Part shown: piece after piece, positions 19,451 to 33,171 of the stretch
Layout: each line of letters begins with the position of its first letter
How positions within the stretch are numbered: the stretch's first letter is position 1
Assembly (NCBI RefSeq): GCF_000764305.2
Contig: NW_025942407.1
Coordinates: 186,001-250,000, forward strand
Direction: 5' to 3'
DNA: 64,000 nucleotides
From: Hyalella azteca
Taxonomy: Eukaryota; Arthropoda; Malacostraca; Amphipoda; Hyalellidae
Notes under the pieces: generated by a model
The model's input: the letters and a program-made list of their open reading frames with translations, nothing else
Database searches by the model: none
What the model was told of the DNA's origin: nothing
Made by a program: the position numbers and the translations under genes

Positions 19451-21776
19451 GTGTTGTTACCGCGTTATCTTTGCCGTGCTGTCCTAAACGAATCTCATGA
19501 ACAGCAGTTACTTTGAATGACCAGACAGCGTCGCCAAGTTCGCAACATTTTCACGTCAGTTCAAACTTTATGTCCGATCATTCGTACTTTTGCATTCATC
19601 GTCCTACAATGCAGACGATAATAAGCAAGTAGTTCATTCATATGCTTGCACGAGCGCAGGAATTTCTAGCAATACATTCTGGTGAGCAGTAAATCTTGCA
19701 ACACAATTCAGTGCCGACTGCCTCCTTATTCCTATGCGTGGGAGAGATCGCTTGCACAGATGTGAGCGCAAGCATTAACAGTTACGGTATTACTGCGTAA
19801 ACATACGAGTATTATAATTTCCCATATAAAAATTACCTTAAATTTATTTGAGTGTTTCGACCACAACTGACATCGTCAAATTCTTTTTCTAGGCCTGACG
19901 GCACAAACAGACCTCGGATTGGACTCGAGTTTCTTCTCCACATGGAGACATAACATAACCTCGTCTATTGGATATGTTCTTGATAAATGCTGTATAGTTC
20001 TGGCACAACTAATGATTTTGTATCCAGCTCATTTGAAATACGGAGCTAAAATGAATTGTAGATACAGGCTTTTGCATGAAATCTTGCATTATTTTCATGG
20101 TTCACACGTTTTAAGTTCAGCTCGCGTGAGGAGTAAGTAATTTGTTGCTAAATGTAATCTGGATTATTTGTTTAGGAAATTTTCTACTTCCACGAAATAT
20201 ACTACAGAGAGAATGGGCAGTGGCGTACCTCAACTAAAAAGTTTTCTTTGATCGAGAACTTAGAATAGATTGTAATCTTGTTCCTTCTCATGGGATGCTG
20301 TAAATATTTGTTGAATGATGTTTGTTTTACGTTTTACATTTAGTTGCTCGCTTCTCGCCTTTAATTGGCCCTCAAAAGATGAGGAGACAAAGTCCGACAT
20401 AAACATTATATATCAATTACCTCGTCGCCGCATTGCATTATATAATACAGAAATAATTTTAAAATTAGCGATTACGCCTGGAGAAAGTTGATGAACTGAA
20501 AGTTTTCAGAAATGTTTCTTGTGGCTCATCTATTTCTATTAGATTAGAGTCACACACTCGTGCACAACATTTTTTTGGCCAAAAATGGCGCCTGCAGTCA
20601 TCATAATGTAATGAGATATTCATAGATACAATTTATTTGTGGTTAGTTATTTAAATAATACTGTTTGGGTTGCTAAATTTTTATTTCGAAATCGTTAGTT
20701 TTTGGTGTTAGTTGTCAAACTTATTCAATAGCACTTTCAGGGTTGGTGATGATCATATCAATAAGAAAAAAATAAATATTCTTAGGAGAAGTGTGGTATT
20801 CCCATACAATTAGGTTTTCTCATCGCAGTTTTATGAAGAATTTTTAGGAATTTTTTACCGAAAGTAGACGTGGATTGTCGTAAGCCCATACTATAGCCCT
20901 CCGACTTCATTATCAGTATCATCGTATCATCACCTCACCTCTCTCGCCCGCCAAAAATTTGACATTACATCGTTGAATTCAACGATCGTTCCTCCTAGAG
21001 TAGTTTTCGTTTCGTTATGGCAAAGTGTAGCGTTTTGAAAATTCCTGGAATTAAGGCGAGTCTGATATTTCTTGTATCATCAATTATGCCCAAATAATAA
21101 TCCCTACATGTCTTTGAAACAATAATTTACGGACGTTACCATTTTCATTAAAATTACTATGCTTGTTGAGGCGAAGTGACGGCATGCGAAATGCTATTAC
21201 GAAATAATCCTTAAGTTTACAAACGTATTTTAAAATAAGTGTGATGTCGGTAATCTTAAGCATCAAACCTTTTTTCTCGAATCACCTATAAGATTTAAGA
21301 GTTAGAATAAAATCTTGAATGTATACCTTTTTGATATTACTGTCATTAGCATGTAACTTGATGAAAATCACAATGCCTGGAAAACCTATTTCAAAATGGC
21401 TTTTAGGTATTAATCGAATTCTAAGTGAACGTAAGTTTATAGAATTTTCTTTGTGCGTGTTGATAAAATTTTATTGTGCTAGGCCGTAATTGATGTCCTG
21501 TTAGCTTAATTAGAATTCATAACTAATTGGGATCTGAATGAAATGTCAGGACCTGGAGCAATTTAGATCTCAAATATTTCTTTCCCTGAAAACGAATTTC
21601 TTTCCCTTTCTCTCCGTTGATCTTTCCGGCGTTTACGTGTGAGAAAAAAGTTTAATTTAGGCGAAACTTTACTGCTGGAAGTATACATCTGTAAATTTGT
21701 CATGGACACGTTATGTAGAAATTACGGGTCAATATAAATGAGTCTGTGCCCGTATTTCGCGGCACTCCTACAACCA
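19451..21776. other. Non-coding AT-rich region
   Basis: Short open frames only (for example 19919-20140), with no splice or family support. No transposon ends recognised. Confidence 0.45.
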
Positions 21777-21841
21777 CGAAATGCACGCAATCACCCTGCA
21801 CGTAATCACCCTATACATGATCACCCTACACGTAATCACCC
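21777..21841. repeat. 16-bp tandem repeat, four copies
   Basis: Four units of the type ACACGTAATCACCCTA with one or two substitutions each. Confidence 0.75.
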
Positions 21842-22696
21842 TATGAGCTCAAGTACCGAGATTGTAGAATTAACTGAAAATATGTTGGGTAATTATCGAT
21901 CATATGCATTTGCAATTCCAGAAAAACGTCACTGCTTGCTCAAGTGAAAAATTTATTGAAAAATTAAATTAGGATCAAGTTTGGAAAAATTTAATAAGTG
22001 AATTGTGGTTTGAATTTGATCAATAATGGGGGCCACTTAGCATGTACACATAATTGTTGCGTAGATATTAACAACTGCTCGATACTTCCTGGATCACCAT
22101 TGTTACTCATATTTAAGAGTTTATATAACAAGTTTTATAGTTGGGTGAAGATAAAAAATCATTATAAATAGAAAAAGGCATTACTTATCACGAATAAGAT
22201 AAGAACTTGTGTAGTAAATTCGACTGTAGTCAAGATCCGAACAGCAATCGAGTTTATCACACTCGTACCTCAGTTTCAATTTGAATATGTAGTAGAAGAC
22301 ATTTTTACGGTAACTCAGGGATAGACTTTCATTAATTTACTTTATGCAGTGTCGAACAAATAATTGTAAACAATTTTGAACCGTGGCTTTAGGGTAATAT
22401 AATTGCTACCCAATTATCTTAACAAACACGATTTATCATAAGACTTTCTATGCTTCTTACTATGCATGATCATGAATGTGTCTCTTTCTCACCGAATAAA
22501 TTTCTATCGCCTTGACTTTGTGTAAGTTTCCTAAAAAAATATTATTAATTTGAGAAATATGACATCAGGTAAAGAAGGTTTATAGTGAATTACGCTTTGC
22601 CCTTAAGGTATCGTACATTACGTGCGTAAAAATACCTCAGCTAGCGGCAAATTAAGGCAAGTCGACATAATATTAAGCGTCATCATTCGTTCCTGT
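21842..22696. other. Non-coding AT-rich region
   Basis: No gene or repeat structure recognised. Confidence 0.45.
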
Positions 22697-22998
22697 AATA
22701 CACGTCATCACCCATTTACTATACTACGCCTTCTAACCAGCTGAGGAATACACGTCATCATCCATTCACTATAATACTCCTTTTATCCAGCTGAGGAATA
22801 CACGTCATCATCCATTCACTATACTACGCCTTTTATTCAGCTGAGGAATACACGTCATCATCCATTTACTATAATACGCCTTTTATCCAGCTGAGGAATA
22901 CTCGTCATCATCCATTTACTATAATACGCCTTTTATCCAGCTGAGGAATACACGTCATCATCCATTTACTATAATACGCCTTTTATCCAGCTGAGGAA
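22697..22998. repeat. 50-bp minisatellite, six copies
   Basis: The motif CACGTCATCATCCATTTACT recurs at exactly 50-bp spacing (22701, 22751, 22801, 22851, 22901, 22951). It is followed by ATAATACGCCTTTTATCCAG and then CTGAGGAATA. Copies differ by one to four substitutions. The first is the most divergent and the last two are nearly identical. Confidence 0.93.
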
Positions 22999-24194
22999 GC
23001 CTGCAGTTAGCATTCAGAAGTAGATATGATGACAAGTGTGGCCAGGGAGAAGACTAACTAAATTTTCAAATAGATACTTGTATGTATTGATATAAAACTT
23101 CGTTCCCGAAATTTAACTTGGGTTTCGGTAGTTTTATTAATGAGGAACAAAATTGTTTATTATCTTATCTATGTTTACACATTTTAATAAAAGTTTTATT
23201 AAAGACCAGAGAGTAAATCTTATTTACGATTTTCTTTCTGCTTTTCTATACCTACCGAATCAGGCTTTTATGGGATTTGAAAGTTCAACAATAAGATTTC
23301 CGAGAGACATTTTATTAGAATTTACGACGTTTTGATCATGCCTTATTCATAATCAAGCTGATGAAGAGTAATATACAATGCTTGAACTTAAATTTAGAAA
23401 TGACATAAGTACATACAAAGGGTATCGTAGATACGGTTCAAAATCGAAACCTAAATTACAAAATCGAGCCTCTGCTATCGCCAGTCTCGTAGCGTTGGAG
23501 CCCCGCATGGCAGTGCCCCAACGGTGAAAAGTAAATCAAACTCTAGATTTATTACAGAAACGAAAAGATAAATAATTTATTCGTGAAAAATAATCCATGT
23601 AAAAAGTCCGGACCGCTACAAAAAAAGTATATTATAGATTTTCTCGTCTGAAGAAAGGTTGTAGACTTCTCCATGGCAATAGTTATATGCATAATAGTAT
23701 CGAAAATATGGTTATACATGCATTAATTATTTTTGGTATCAGTCATCAAAAGATTATCAAGGGAACGTCAGTATAAAGCATTATTCATACTAGAAAAATT
23801 ACATCAACGAGACCATGAGGATCCTAAACCTGTGTATACGAATTCATTGATAGCTTTCAATGTTGACTGAATAAGGATTAGCTACCGTCAACCAACAAAG
23901 GGTTTAAGTTGTGCCAAATTTTGTGTCGCTGGCGTCATACAGCAAAAACATGCTTAGGACGCCATTCATAATGGAATATATATGTTGGAATTGCAGAAAT
24001 AATTAAATAACATATTCAGGTCGATTCAATCATGAGCGTTGTGCAACACCTTGCACAAGTGCCAAAACAACCATATAATTATTCCCGTACTTCCTCTCTT
24101 TCCAATACAAAATACGGTAAATCGTCTGAAAATTTTCACCAGAATTTGTTACTTGTTGGTGCCTTTCACGTCTACGACCATGCAAAACTGAAAA
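22999..24194. other. Non-coding AT-rich region
   Basis: No supported exon or element. The open frame starting at 24032 runs into the tandem array at 24195 and is not a gene. Confidence 0.45.
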
Positions 24195-24763
24195 GGGTAC
24201 TGACGAGAAAGACCAGCTCCGGCAATCTCGGCAGTGTTCGTTACTTATTGGTCCAGTTCAAGTATACGACCATGCAGAACTGGTAGAGGGTACTGATGAG
24301 AAAGGTCAGCTCCAGCAATCTCGACATTTGTTCGTTACTTATTGGTCCAGTTCAAGTATACCATGATGCAGAACTGATAGAAGGTACTGATGAGAAAGGT
24401 CATCTCCAGCAATCTCGACATTTGTTCGTTACTTATTGGTCCAGTTCAAGTATACCACCATGCAGAACTGATAGAAGGTACTGATGAGAAAGACCAGCTC
24501 CAGCAATCTCGACAGTGTTCGTTACTTATTGGTCCAGTTCAAGTATACGACCATGCAGAACTGGTAGAGGGTACTGATGAGAAAGACCAGCTCTGGCAAT
24601 CTCGACATTGTTCGTTACTTATGGTCCAGTTCAAGTATACGACCATGTAGAACTGGTAGTGGTACTGATGAGAAATACCAGCTCCGGCAATCTCGACAGT
24701 GTTCGTTACTTCTTGGTCCAGTTCTAGTATGCGACCATGCAGAACTGGTAGAAGGTACTGATG
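24195..24763. repeat. About 94-bp tandem array, six copies, ends at adapter
   Basis: Units start GGTACTGATGAGAAAG and contain CAGCTCCAGCAATCTCGACA, then GTTACTTATTGGTCCAGTTC and CATGCAGAACTGGTAGA. They repeat near 24195, 24288, 24382, 24476, 24571, 24661 and 24754. The last unit is cut after GGTACTGATG by the adapter at 24764. Open frames through the array are a by-product of the repeat, since 94 is not a multiple of three and each frame is used in turn. Confidence 0.9.
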
Positions 24764-24801
24764 CTGTCTCTTATACACATCTAGATGTGTATAAGAGACA
24801 G
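24764..24801. other. Nextera mate-pair junction adapter (assembly artefact)
   Basis: CTGTCTCTTATACACATCT followed directly by its reverse complement AGATGTGTATAAGAGACAG. This is the transposase mosaic-end junction used in Illumina mate-pair libraries. It is not biological. The DNA on its two sides (tandem array on the left, 24802 onward on the right) may not be adjacent in the genome. Confidence 0.97.
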
Positions 24802-26668
24802 ACACTGCGTTATATACGCTTCCTCTGTCCACAAACTTACGCGTAATGCAGCTAGTGCTGCTAATGCGCATGCTGTGGTAAACGTGTTGTTTTGTGTCTT
24901 TCCCTACCTTTCACATTATTACAGTCGGTCAGTTATTGGTATGCGCTTCGCGCCACTTTTGTTCTACTCTCCGCATTAACATTCTAAAGTTTTTAACTGA
25001 CCTCGAATTCCACCCATCAATTTTTGCTCACGATTCTATTATTTGCAAAAATGATAATAATAAATAATTATGAGTGGACACTATCATTATTTTTCCAATC
25101 TTAAATCTTACTGTAGTTTAAATTTTTTGCCTGTGCATGCAATCATTACGCTGGTCGTAAAATCTACCGCGATCATAAATTATGATTTATTGTCGGCAAG
25201 TGCAGTTGAAAACCCTGACCTTGAGTGTCTGCCTCCCGTGAGGCTTCGTAATGGTTTAAGCGTCTCGCCCCCACAGTGAAGCTTGACTCCTGAACTTTTT
25301 CAACTATTTTCACTCAAAAGATCTTATTGTTAATGGGATTCGAAATATTATTAGTCATTGACAATCAAAAGCTCTAATCTCTGTTGTTGCGCCTATAACG
25401 AAATTGTTATACACAAGATCCCATTGACTAGTGACAAAAACTCCAATCATCAGTGTCATTCTAGTAGAATCCTATATTGTAATGGTCACTAATGGACCCT
25501 TATTGGTTTAGAGACATAAAAAAATCCTCTCATTATTTTGACCCAAAGAATCTTGTCATTATTGTGAATCTTAGTGCCATTTTGACTCGCTCGTAACTCA
25601 TCTTGAATTAACATAGAACGTTTTATGAAAGCAGTAAGCTCTGCATGTATGCCCACGATTGAAATATTTAATCAGGCCTAGACACAGAATGTCGTTGGAC
25701 TTTAGTTGACTTATAGTTGCTGGGAATCCGGTCTTGGACCCGAGATAATCATGAGGGTAGTTTAACGAGTAGTTTCTACCGATTTTTTTATTGCCCTCCT
25801 GCCAGACGATAAATGTTTCTAGACTAAGTCTAAAAACCTAACAAAACCTAATTTTATTTGATAAAAATCGATTGAAAATTGTCATTAATTGTTAATAGAC
25901 TAAAGGTTCTCTAGTTTGTAATAATTTGGTCAGGCTTCAATTCTTTATTACTCTATTATAATTAAAACTTATAGAGTTGAAGATGAATTTTATGAGGCTG
26001 GGATGAAGAAACTATGAGCAGAGAAAGTGAAGCTCGAGTTCATTTGTAATGAATGGTAATGAAAAATTAGCAAGATATTCACAATACTTTTTTCAAATGC
26101 TGACCAGGTTACCGTCAGTTTTGGTATTTGAATATTTTTGAAGGCATAAATACTCTTTCTTCTTCATTTTTGGTATATGTCATAATGTGATTTTGTTAAC
26201 TGAGTGCATTGACTTACTATTCACGCTTTTGGCGGTTGTGTCAATAATTCATGTCATTTTATTCCTAGAAAAACATCTGCACTCATCAAAGATAATTGAC
26301 AGTAGGTAGCTTATCTGGGACTTCCGAATTGTTTTCTCGGAAAGCTTCGGTGAAAGTGTTCTAGTAATATTCAAGCACAGCAATGATAAAATACATATAG
26401 GTTCAACCAACTAATGTGTATGGTGAAGAGTGTTTCACATCAACTTCATCAATCTTTGTCGCTGAACAATGAATAGTGTAATTCCCGAACACTTCAAATT
26501 CCACATTTTATGCTTCAACTCAAATGGTTTATAAACTGTAAGGTTTTTTTTTTGTTTCATTCAAGTCGCCTATGTGTCCTGATCGAATTTTTTACAGATT
26601 ATCTGGGGGATTTTCACATTAATTTGGTTATAATTCGATTCCCCAACGAAATTTTAAGATTAAGAAAC
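24802..26668. other. Non-coding region upstream of the membrane-protein gene
   Basis: No supported exon. It should contain the promoter and 5' UTR of the gene starting at 26669, but no core promoter element is clear. Confidence 0.4.
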
Positions 26669-29600
26669 ATGGTGGCGTTCCGCAAGGTTAACTCAGTTGT
26701 CCACCAGCCATTACTGGATAAAAGGCTGATAATTCAGTTCACTATACTCACCTTCACCTTAACGGTCGCTTCTTCGGCGCACAATTGTGGTAGCGTACCA
26801 AGTGAGTTTCCGCGTGGAGCGGAGAAATTCAATAACTTTAGCAAGTCATCATGGAAGATGACGATTATTATATGAAGAATTAATATTGAGGGCTAAGTTT
26901 CTTATGAGGTCTTGCGTAAATTCATAAAAATCATTTCATAAAGATTTAATTTTGTTATTAAACACTTGCCATGATACCTTTCTCAAGTACATGTACATAC
27001 AGTATATGTATATAGGGTCTCGTAGAGGTCAACATAAAACCAAGGTCTGATTGAGTTCCCAGCAATATAAAGTGGAAGGATGGAAATTCTAGTACAGCAT
27101 TTTTACCACGACTTAATTGTGCGAAGCTTCGTTAATTAAATATATTATGTGTTGCAGCTATATCTTCGTCATCACTAGAGCGGTGGGACACTTCTAGACA
27201 AGATCCACAATTGGTAGTTGACCTCGAGCAGGAGTTCAAAAAAGATGAACGCACTTTGAACTTCCAGTTCAAAATCAACGGAAAAGTTCTCAAAGTGTCT
27301 TTTAAGGACGAGGTAAGCAATGTTCTGTTCGATAATTGATTGTTTAGCTACTCCAGTGAACTGAGGAGCTAAGTATTTTTCAAGGTTCAATCACCATATC
27401 TATTTTTTATCAATAAAAATTGAGCTCGGCGTGCTTTACAGCTTGGAGTAACAGTTGGGTGAATAATGACAATGTATCCTTTTGATCAAGATCAACAGGC
27501 AAGCGTTTTGCCGATCAACATGTGAACATTGATGCATGGAAACCAGCATTGAAAAATGATTCAGGTAAATATATTGTGAGCATTATATCGTGATCATGGA
27601 AAATTGTTTCATCAAAATTAAGCTTAGAGTAGGTCAACACGGTAAGAAATGTCAACGTAAAAGGCAACTACTCCTACTTTCAGTTTTGAGTTGGGCAATT
27701 CATCAAGGGAGTCTCCAGCCCCATTACTTTGTGGTTGGATGGCGTAATTCGGAGACAATAGAATCCTGTTATGTGCGATAGCACTGTAACAAATCTGATT
27801 TGAATCGTAAACCTATATCTGTCACGACGTTGAGGTGTGCACCATAACGAGAGTTGCCTGCTAAACAAGATTTCGCTACAGTCTGAGCATGTATGGCTGA
27901 CAGTGGCGTTGAGTCTTTAAAGCCATAATGGAAAACGGTAGTACTTAGGGACGCAGTGTAATCGGAATAACCGTATATGCTGCTGTGGTTCACCAATTTA
28001 AAGCTGTGAAATCTGTACCACTATAGACTTCTAATGATAGTTGTCCAAGACAGGCTAAAGCGTAAAGTATATTTGATATTTAAGTATTTGCAGATAATAG
28101 ACCTGTAGAATGAGTGAGTTGTTATAATATAAACAGTGCAATATAAATTGGGGAGAAATTAGTATGAAGAACGTTGCAGGGTTTATGTCACCAATCATAC
28201 GAGTAAACTTGGAGTTATTAAAGGTCGTACCCCAAACATAGGCCAATAAAGCTGTGGTGAGTTTACAGGTAATTGAACAAACGAAGAGAGCAAAAGCAAA
28301 TGGGGCAGTAGTTTCAATGGGTTAAAAATAATTTAATTGTCATGAATAAATTAGGAGTTATGTTGTTTAACAAATAATAAATAAAACGGCATATTAGAGG
28401 TGACTACAATATCATCTTTTCCGGTCGATATTCTGGGGGAGCGACGTACGTACCATAGAAGCCAGGGCTTAAAGTGCAATCTACAATATTTCTTGGTATG
28501 TTACTGAACCGAGCTTTTACCAAAGCACGTTTTAACTCTGACAATAACAGCGCAATCTATATATTGAATTTTCCCGATTTGCAGTGCACATTATGCTCTT
28601 GGAATCCAAAGAACGTTTAGAACTAAGAAAACTTTTTACATTGTTTCATTCTTTTTAGAGTGAGTTACTTCTATGACCGACTGTATTCAGAGTTTGCTGT
28701 GTACACACATTTCATCCAGAATGAACTAAAACAAATATGAAGGATGAGAGAATGTCGCAAGAAAGGGCGGAAAGAATTACTAAGAATAATTATTAAGAAT
28801 TAGAAAGGCTCTTAGTATTCTTAGTTTTTTGAACTTTAAATTTATGAATATTAATATAAACTTGATTTCTTACAGGATGGCGACCACTGTTCGGTTATTT
28901 TATTCATCCACACGTCATCCTACTGCCTCTACGTAAATGATGATGCCTGCATCTCACTCTCACTCTACGTCAACACTAATAACTTCACTCACATAACATT
29001 GAGGAGTGAGCGTGATGAGCATTCCATGTTGTTGCTCGGAGCCGTTATTGGGGACTTGGGTACCTTAGGTGATGACACCGAGGTTCAAATTTCCAGAAAC
29101 TCAGAGGAGACAAGCACCGATTGCCCTCAAGGTTAGCCGCATCAGCTTTCAGTTTATATGGTATAAATGGATTACGAATACTACTTTATTCGTACATTAC
29201 GAATACTACTTTAGGCACGGCCACTTGTTTGCAGGCTCAGAATCATGGGTGCGTTTTCTGTTGACATGATGAAAAGTTGCAACGTTAATATGATACTTGC
29301 TTACTCCCAAACATCAATCAATAATATACGTTATCAGCCGAATGTTCATAAGTTACAATAGCAGTGATGTGATTCATATAAAAAATGTCCCTCCCTCATG
29401 TACACCTGTGAAGTAACGAACCTTAATATATGAGTAGTTTTACTTTGATTATTCGAAATAGAAAATAGATGGGAAAAAATATGTGACACCAACTAATAAA
29501 TAATATGTATTTAAAAATACTAAAATATTTTCACTCTGAAATATTTATTTACATTTCATAAATTGAACGTTCAAGGATGAGAATATAACTATTGTCATTT

Positions 29601-30486
29601 TAATAAATTAATGAATGCGTAGCTACTCGTCGTTTTAATAATCGTGAATTTTAATTTCACGCAGAAATGCTTTAATTCTATTTCAAACACCAGCACGCGC
29701 AAGATGCGGATTGGACATTGAAATTTGTGTTGAAGATAGAAAACACAATGGCAATTAAAATTTTTAACTAATACCGCATTGACTAATATTTTTTTTATTT
29801 CAGGAAATGCTTCCACAAAGGCACCACCATCATCCATCCCCACTAACGTAGTGGTGCCGGTTGCCGTGTGCTCGGCATTCATCTTAATAATTATTATTAT
29901 TTTCGTTGTCTTCATGTGGCAGCGTAATAAGTGGAAGAAGAGACGTCATTACAATCAACAGCGAATACTGAACGATCAAGAAGAGCGGCAAAGGTTCTCG
30001 CAAACGCAACTGATTAACACTGCACCGAGTGTACCTCCGAGATCGTCATATGATCCTCAAAAAGGTATCAGTATTATTGAAGACGACGAACAGTCGTTGC
30101 AAGTGAAACAAGGGCATGAGTATTTGGTAGAATGTGTGGCAGATGTGACTGCGCACCATAAAGTTCGAACGTACTTGCGAGAACAAGCCATGCTAAATTC
30201 AAGTGCCACAAACGCATGTATTAATGGTAGGCAAAATTCATCTCGAATAGCGGATAAGAATTCAGTATCATTTTCAAAATTGACTCAAGAAAGACCAAAA
30301 AAGTGCGCTTCTAGACAAAAATGTGACAGTAATGAACTGTCGATTATGAATTCCGCGAGAAGAGGTGAAAACCCTCATGTTGCAGGAGACGAAGAAGAGG
30401 ACGAACAAGGAGGCCACACAGGGCCGTATTGGCATCACTCTCTCAGACAACCTCACTGCCAACAGTTGAAAAATTACAAAGTTTAA
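26669..30486 (+). CDS. Unrecognised single-pass type I membrane protein, 4 exons, 408 aa
   Basis: Exons 26669-26801, 27158-27312, 28876-29131 and 29804-30486 join in phase with strong sites: donors A/GTGAGT, GAG/GTAAGC, AAG/GTTAGC; acceptors TTGCAG, TTACAG, TTTCAG. The ATG at 26669 has a good context (AAACATGG), better than the in-frame ATG at 26510. Residues about 20-37 (LIIQFTILTFTLTVASSA) form a signal sequence or anchor. The ectodomain of about 160 residues has few Cys, an N-F-T glycosylation sequon near SLYVNTNNFTH and an N-A-S sequon just before the membrane. A strong transmembrane helix (VVVPVAVCSAFILIIIIIFV) is followed by a basic KWKKRRHY stop-transfer. The cytoplasmic tail of about 185 residues contains a Pro-rich SVPPRSSY and an acidic DEEEDEQ stretch, and ends NYKV, which fits a class II PDZ ligand. 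No domain family recognised; adhesion or receptor function is only a guess. Confidence 0.85.
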
Positions 30487-32950
30487 GCTCTAAGTTTTTA
30501 TGCTTTACATTATATTACTTTTGATTGCAGAATGAAGGACTTGAAAATATCCACTAAAATTTTACAATGATTTAATTGATTTTTACTGTGAACGAGATGG
30601 CCCGAAGAAAAAATGATGCGAATAATTTCGAATATAAATGGATTTATCTTTACTGTCAAATTACTAACGACGCATTTTAACAGTGTATTTGGGAACGTCT
30701 TTCGCAAAAGCGAAAGGTTCTACTAATTAACTATAACGAAAACAAATTCTACATAAATGTAGACTCCGGCTAAAAGTCGACGCCGTTGTAAGCATAGGTG
30801 TTTGTTGAAGTTCAGATCCTCATTACTTATTTCATTTAAAAAAATAAAGCTTCCATATATTATTTCGACTTGTCCAATTATTTTTATTGAGGTTTTTTAA
30901 TCAGGAAAATAATAATAAAATAAATTAATTGTCAGCAAGGGAGTCTTTCTGGTTAATCTTTACATCGCCATTTTATATGTCTTTGAGACTAGAATTAATA
31001 TATAGATAGTCAAATTTCTGGTCAATGTGTGGTAAACATACTTTGTAAACACTTACGTGATTGTATGGTTTGGTAAGCATATAAACTATTCAACTTTTTT
31101 AAATACCATGACACGTATATCCACAAAAATGTACCCAAAATTTATTGTTGTTCAAATGGCCTGTGAAAAATATCTACGCTTCCATATTTAAAGGAAATAA
31201 TTTATTCTTTATGCTGTTTATTTATCCTGAAACAGAGACGTCGAACAGCCATGCATGGGAAGGGAAAGAGTCAAAATGAAATTTAAAAATGCCGTAAAAA
31301 TTTCTTGAGCTTTGAGCCCTACAATTATAATTAATTTACCCTAAAAATTCCCAAATCAAAAGGCCAATTAAGTGGAATGAATTCAATCTGTACGGACGTC
31401 TACTTCAAGAATGCATCTAATATCAAAATTCGTTTTAGTCTATCAAATGTGCTTTGATCGGAGAATGATGCTCCGTAATATACCAAGAAATAACAGCTCT
31501 CTTCGCTCAGAAGACCGCCAGCTGTCTTCGAGTACGTACATCGTAGGAGGCTATATATATATAGGAGGCTCAACAGTGTATCTCCGAAGGGATATTATTA
31601 ATGCCAAGCACATTCCTTCGGTTTATTTAGATAAGGAAACATAGATAGAACAAAAATTATATTTCAGCTTCGTGGAAAGTGAACTTAACTATATACTGGC
31701 GTAAAACACTGTCATAAAACTCGATACTCCAGAAATTATAACGGACTTTTGGCCGCATTAAAGCGAATAAATTTCTAGGTTGGGGAGAACGTTTGAGTTG
31801 AATTTAAAAAGTTAGGAATACTAATTGTAACTTCGAAACGGCTGAACTTGATTAGAGAGGAGTTTTGTCTCGAATGGTTTGGAAATTTATAACGATATTG
31901 AAGATTTTGGGATTATTTGTTCGATCGTCAATTGCTTTGATTCTGTCAGGTTGGTTTCCGTAGTGGCTTACTTTAGGCGCGTATGTAGTTTTAAGTTCTC
32001 GTATGAAAAGGTTACGACGTTACGGCAAAAAATCGTACAAAGAAAGGGTTGCAATGAAACACTGGTACATTTCATATTAAATTGGGAAATACAAGTTCAC
32101 ATCCTGCGTTGAAAAAATCTCTAGTATACATGAAAAAGAAAGTCTGAACACAATCAAAGTCGAAAATCTATCAGTTCTCCTCACTCACTCATTACCAGAA
32201 ATTACCAGAAAACGTTGATTCGTCGCAGTTCCGTTGAGTAGTACGACTGTCGTAACGGCCGTAATGCACGCACACGTTTGCGGCACTACCGCAGCCGTTG
32301 CCGCGCGTCCCTTTTCACAGTAAAGCATTCTTCATAGCCGTATTTCCCGCACTTACATTGATGTCTCACTGCCGGTCTAACCGTAGAATTTATGACGACC
32401 GTACTTCTGAATAGTGGTGTTCATTTTCATTGTCGATGATATTACTCCAAGCTCGTTGCCGTAGTTTTGCTGTTGGTGATAGTGATCGCACCGCTTCTTC
32501 TGATGAGAATTGTGACCGTACTGTGCTGATGACCGTACCGAATGAGAATTGTTGCGCAGTGCTCTATACTGGAATCTTCATGATTGCCGGTGTTATTATC
32601 GTTGGAAGTCTCGAGGCCTCTCGCGTTGCCTCACGGCAGAGTCACAGCCGCAGCAATAATGCTGACCGTACATATGTGACGAAGTCGTGGCCTTTTCTTG
32701 CATATTTTTGACGCGCTCACAGCAATCGTTGCTGCCTCGATGAGTCCAGTTTTCTCGCGACCGTCAATGCTTGAAACTGCGAAACCGACGGCCTCGCGGC
32801 CGCGGCCGTCACATCAACCTTTGGCGCGAATTTTAGGGCACCAAGGACTACTACACACAGGACATGCATAGCCTATGTCCAGCCTCTGCTAGCAGAGGCG
32901 ATCGCCTACACTATGAAAATGCTGTTGTTTTAGTGGCATCAACATTGATA
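30487..32950. other. 3' flank and non-coding region
   Basis: An AATAAA near 30842 is a candidate polyadenylation signal for the membrane-protein gene. Region 32220-32850 is more GC-rich than its surroundings (many CCGT, GCCG words) and may be a decayed element, but no ends or protein match were found. Confidence 0.4.
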
Positions 32951-33171
32951 CGTGTCTCGATGTTGTAGGATGATATTTGTGGGAGGAGATAGATTTTCTG
33001 AAGTACCCCTTTTTAGCCGTTTTCTATGAATTTCACGTTTTCTATCAATTTTTTCGAAAAATTTATAGGAGCAAAATGTTTTTTTTTACATTTTACGTAT
33101 GTATGTGAAGTTTCATGACAATCGGATAATAACTGTAGAAGTTTTCCGTATGCCCGGTCGGTCCCCTTAAG
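32951..33171 (+). repeat. Dispersed MITE-like repeat, copy 1
   Basis: Shares with 37861-38087 and with the reverse complement of 56297-56522 a block starting RTGTCTCGATGTTGTAGGA. The block includes TTTTCTATGAATTTCACG and CATGACAATCGGATAATAAC, and ends CGGTCCCCTTAA. The TTAA at the end fits a TTAA-targeting element, but the opposite terminus is not well defined. Confidence 0.7.

Noticed and set aside
19919..20140. 73-codon open frame after a TTTTTCTAG acceptor-like site
   Set aside because: No donor, no similarity, and composition like the surrounding DNA.
22697..22998. CRISPR-like array with 50-bp period
   Set aside because: The whole 50-bp unit is conserved, so there are no spacers. It is a minisatellite.
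24032..24979. Overlapping open frames on both strands, including a VSYTHLDVYKRQ peptide
   Set aside because: They come from the 94-bp tandem array and the mate-pair adapter, not from a gene.
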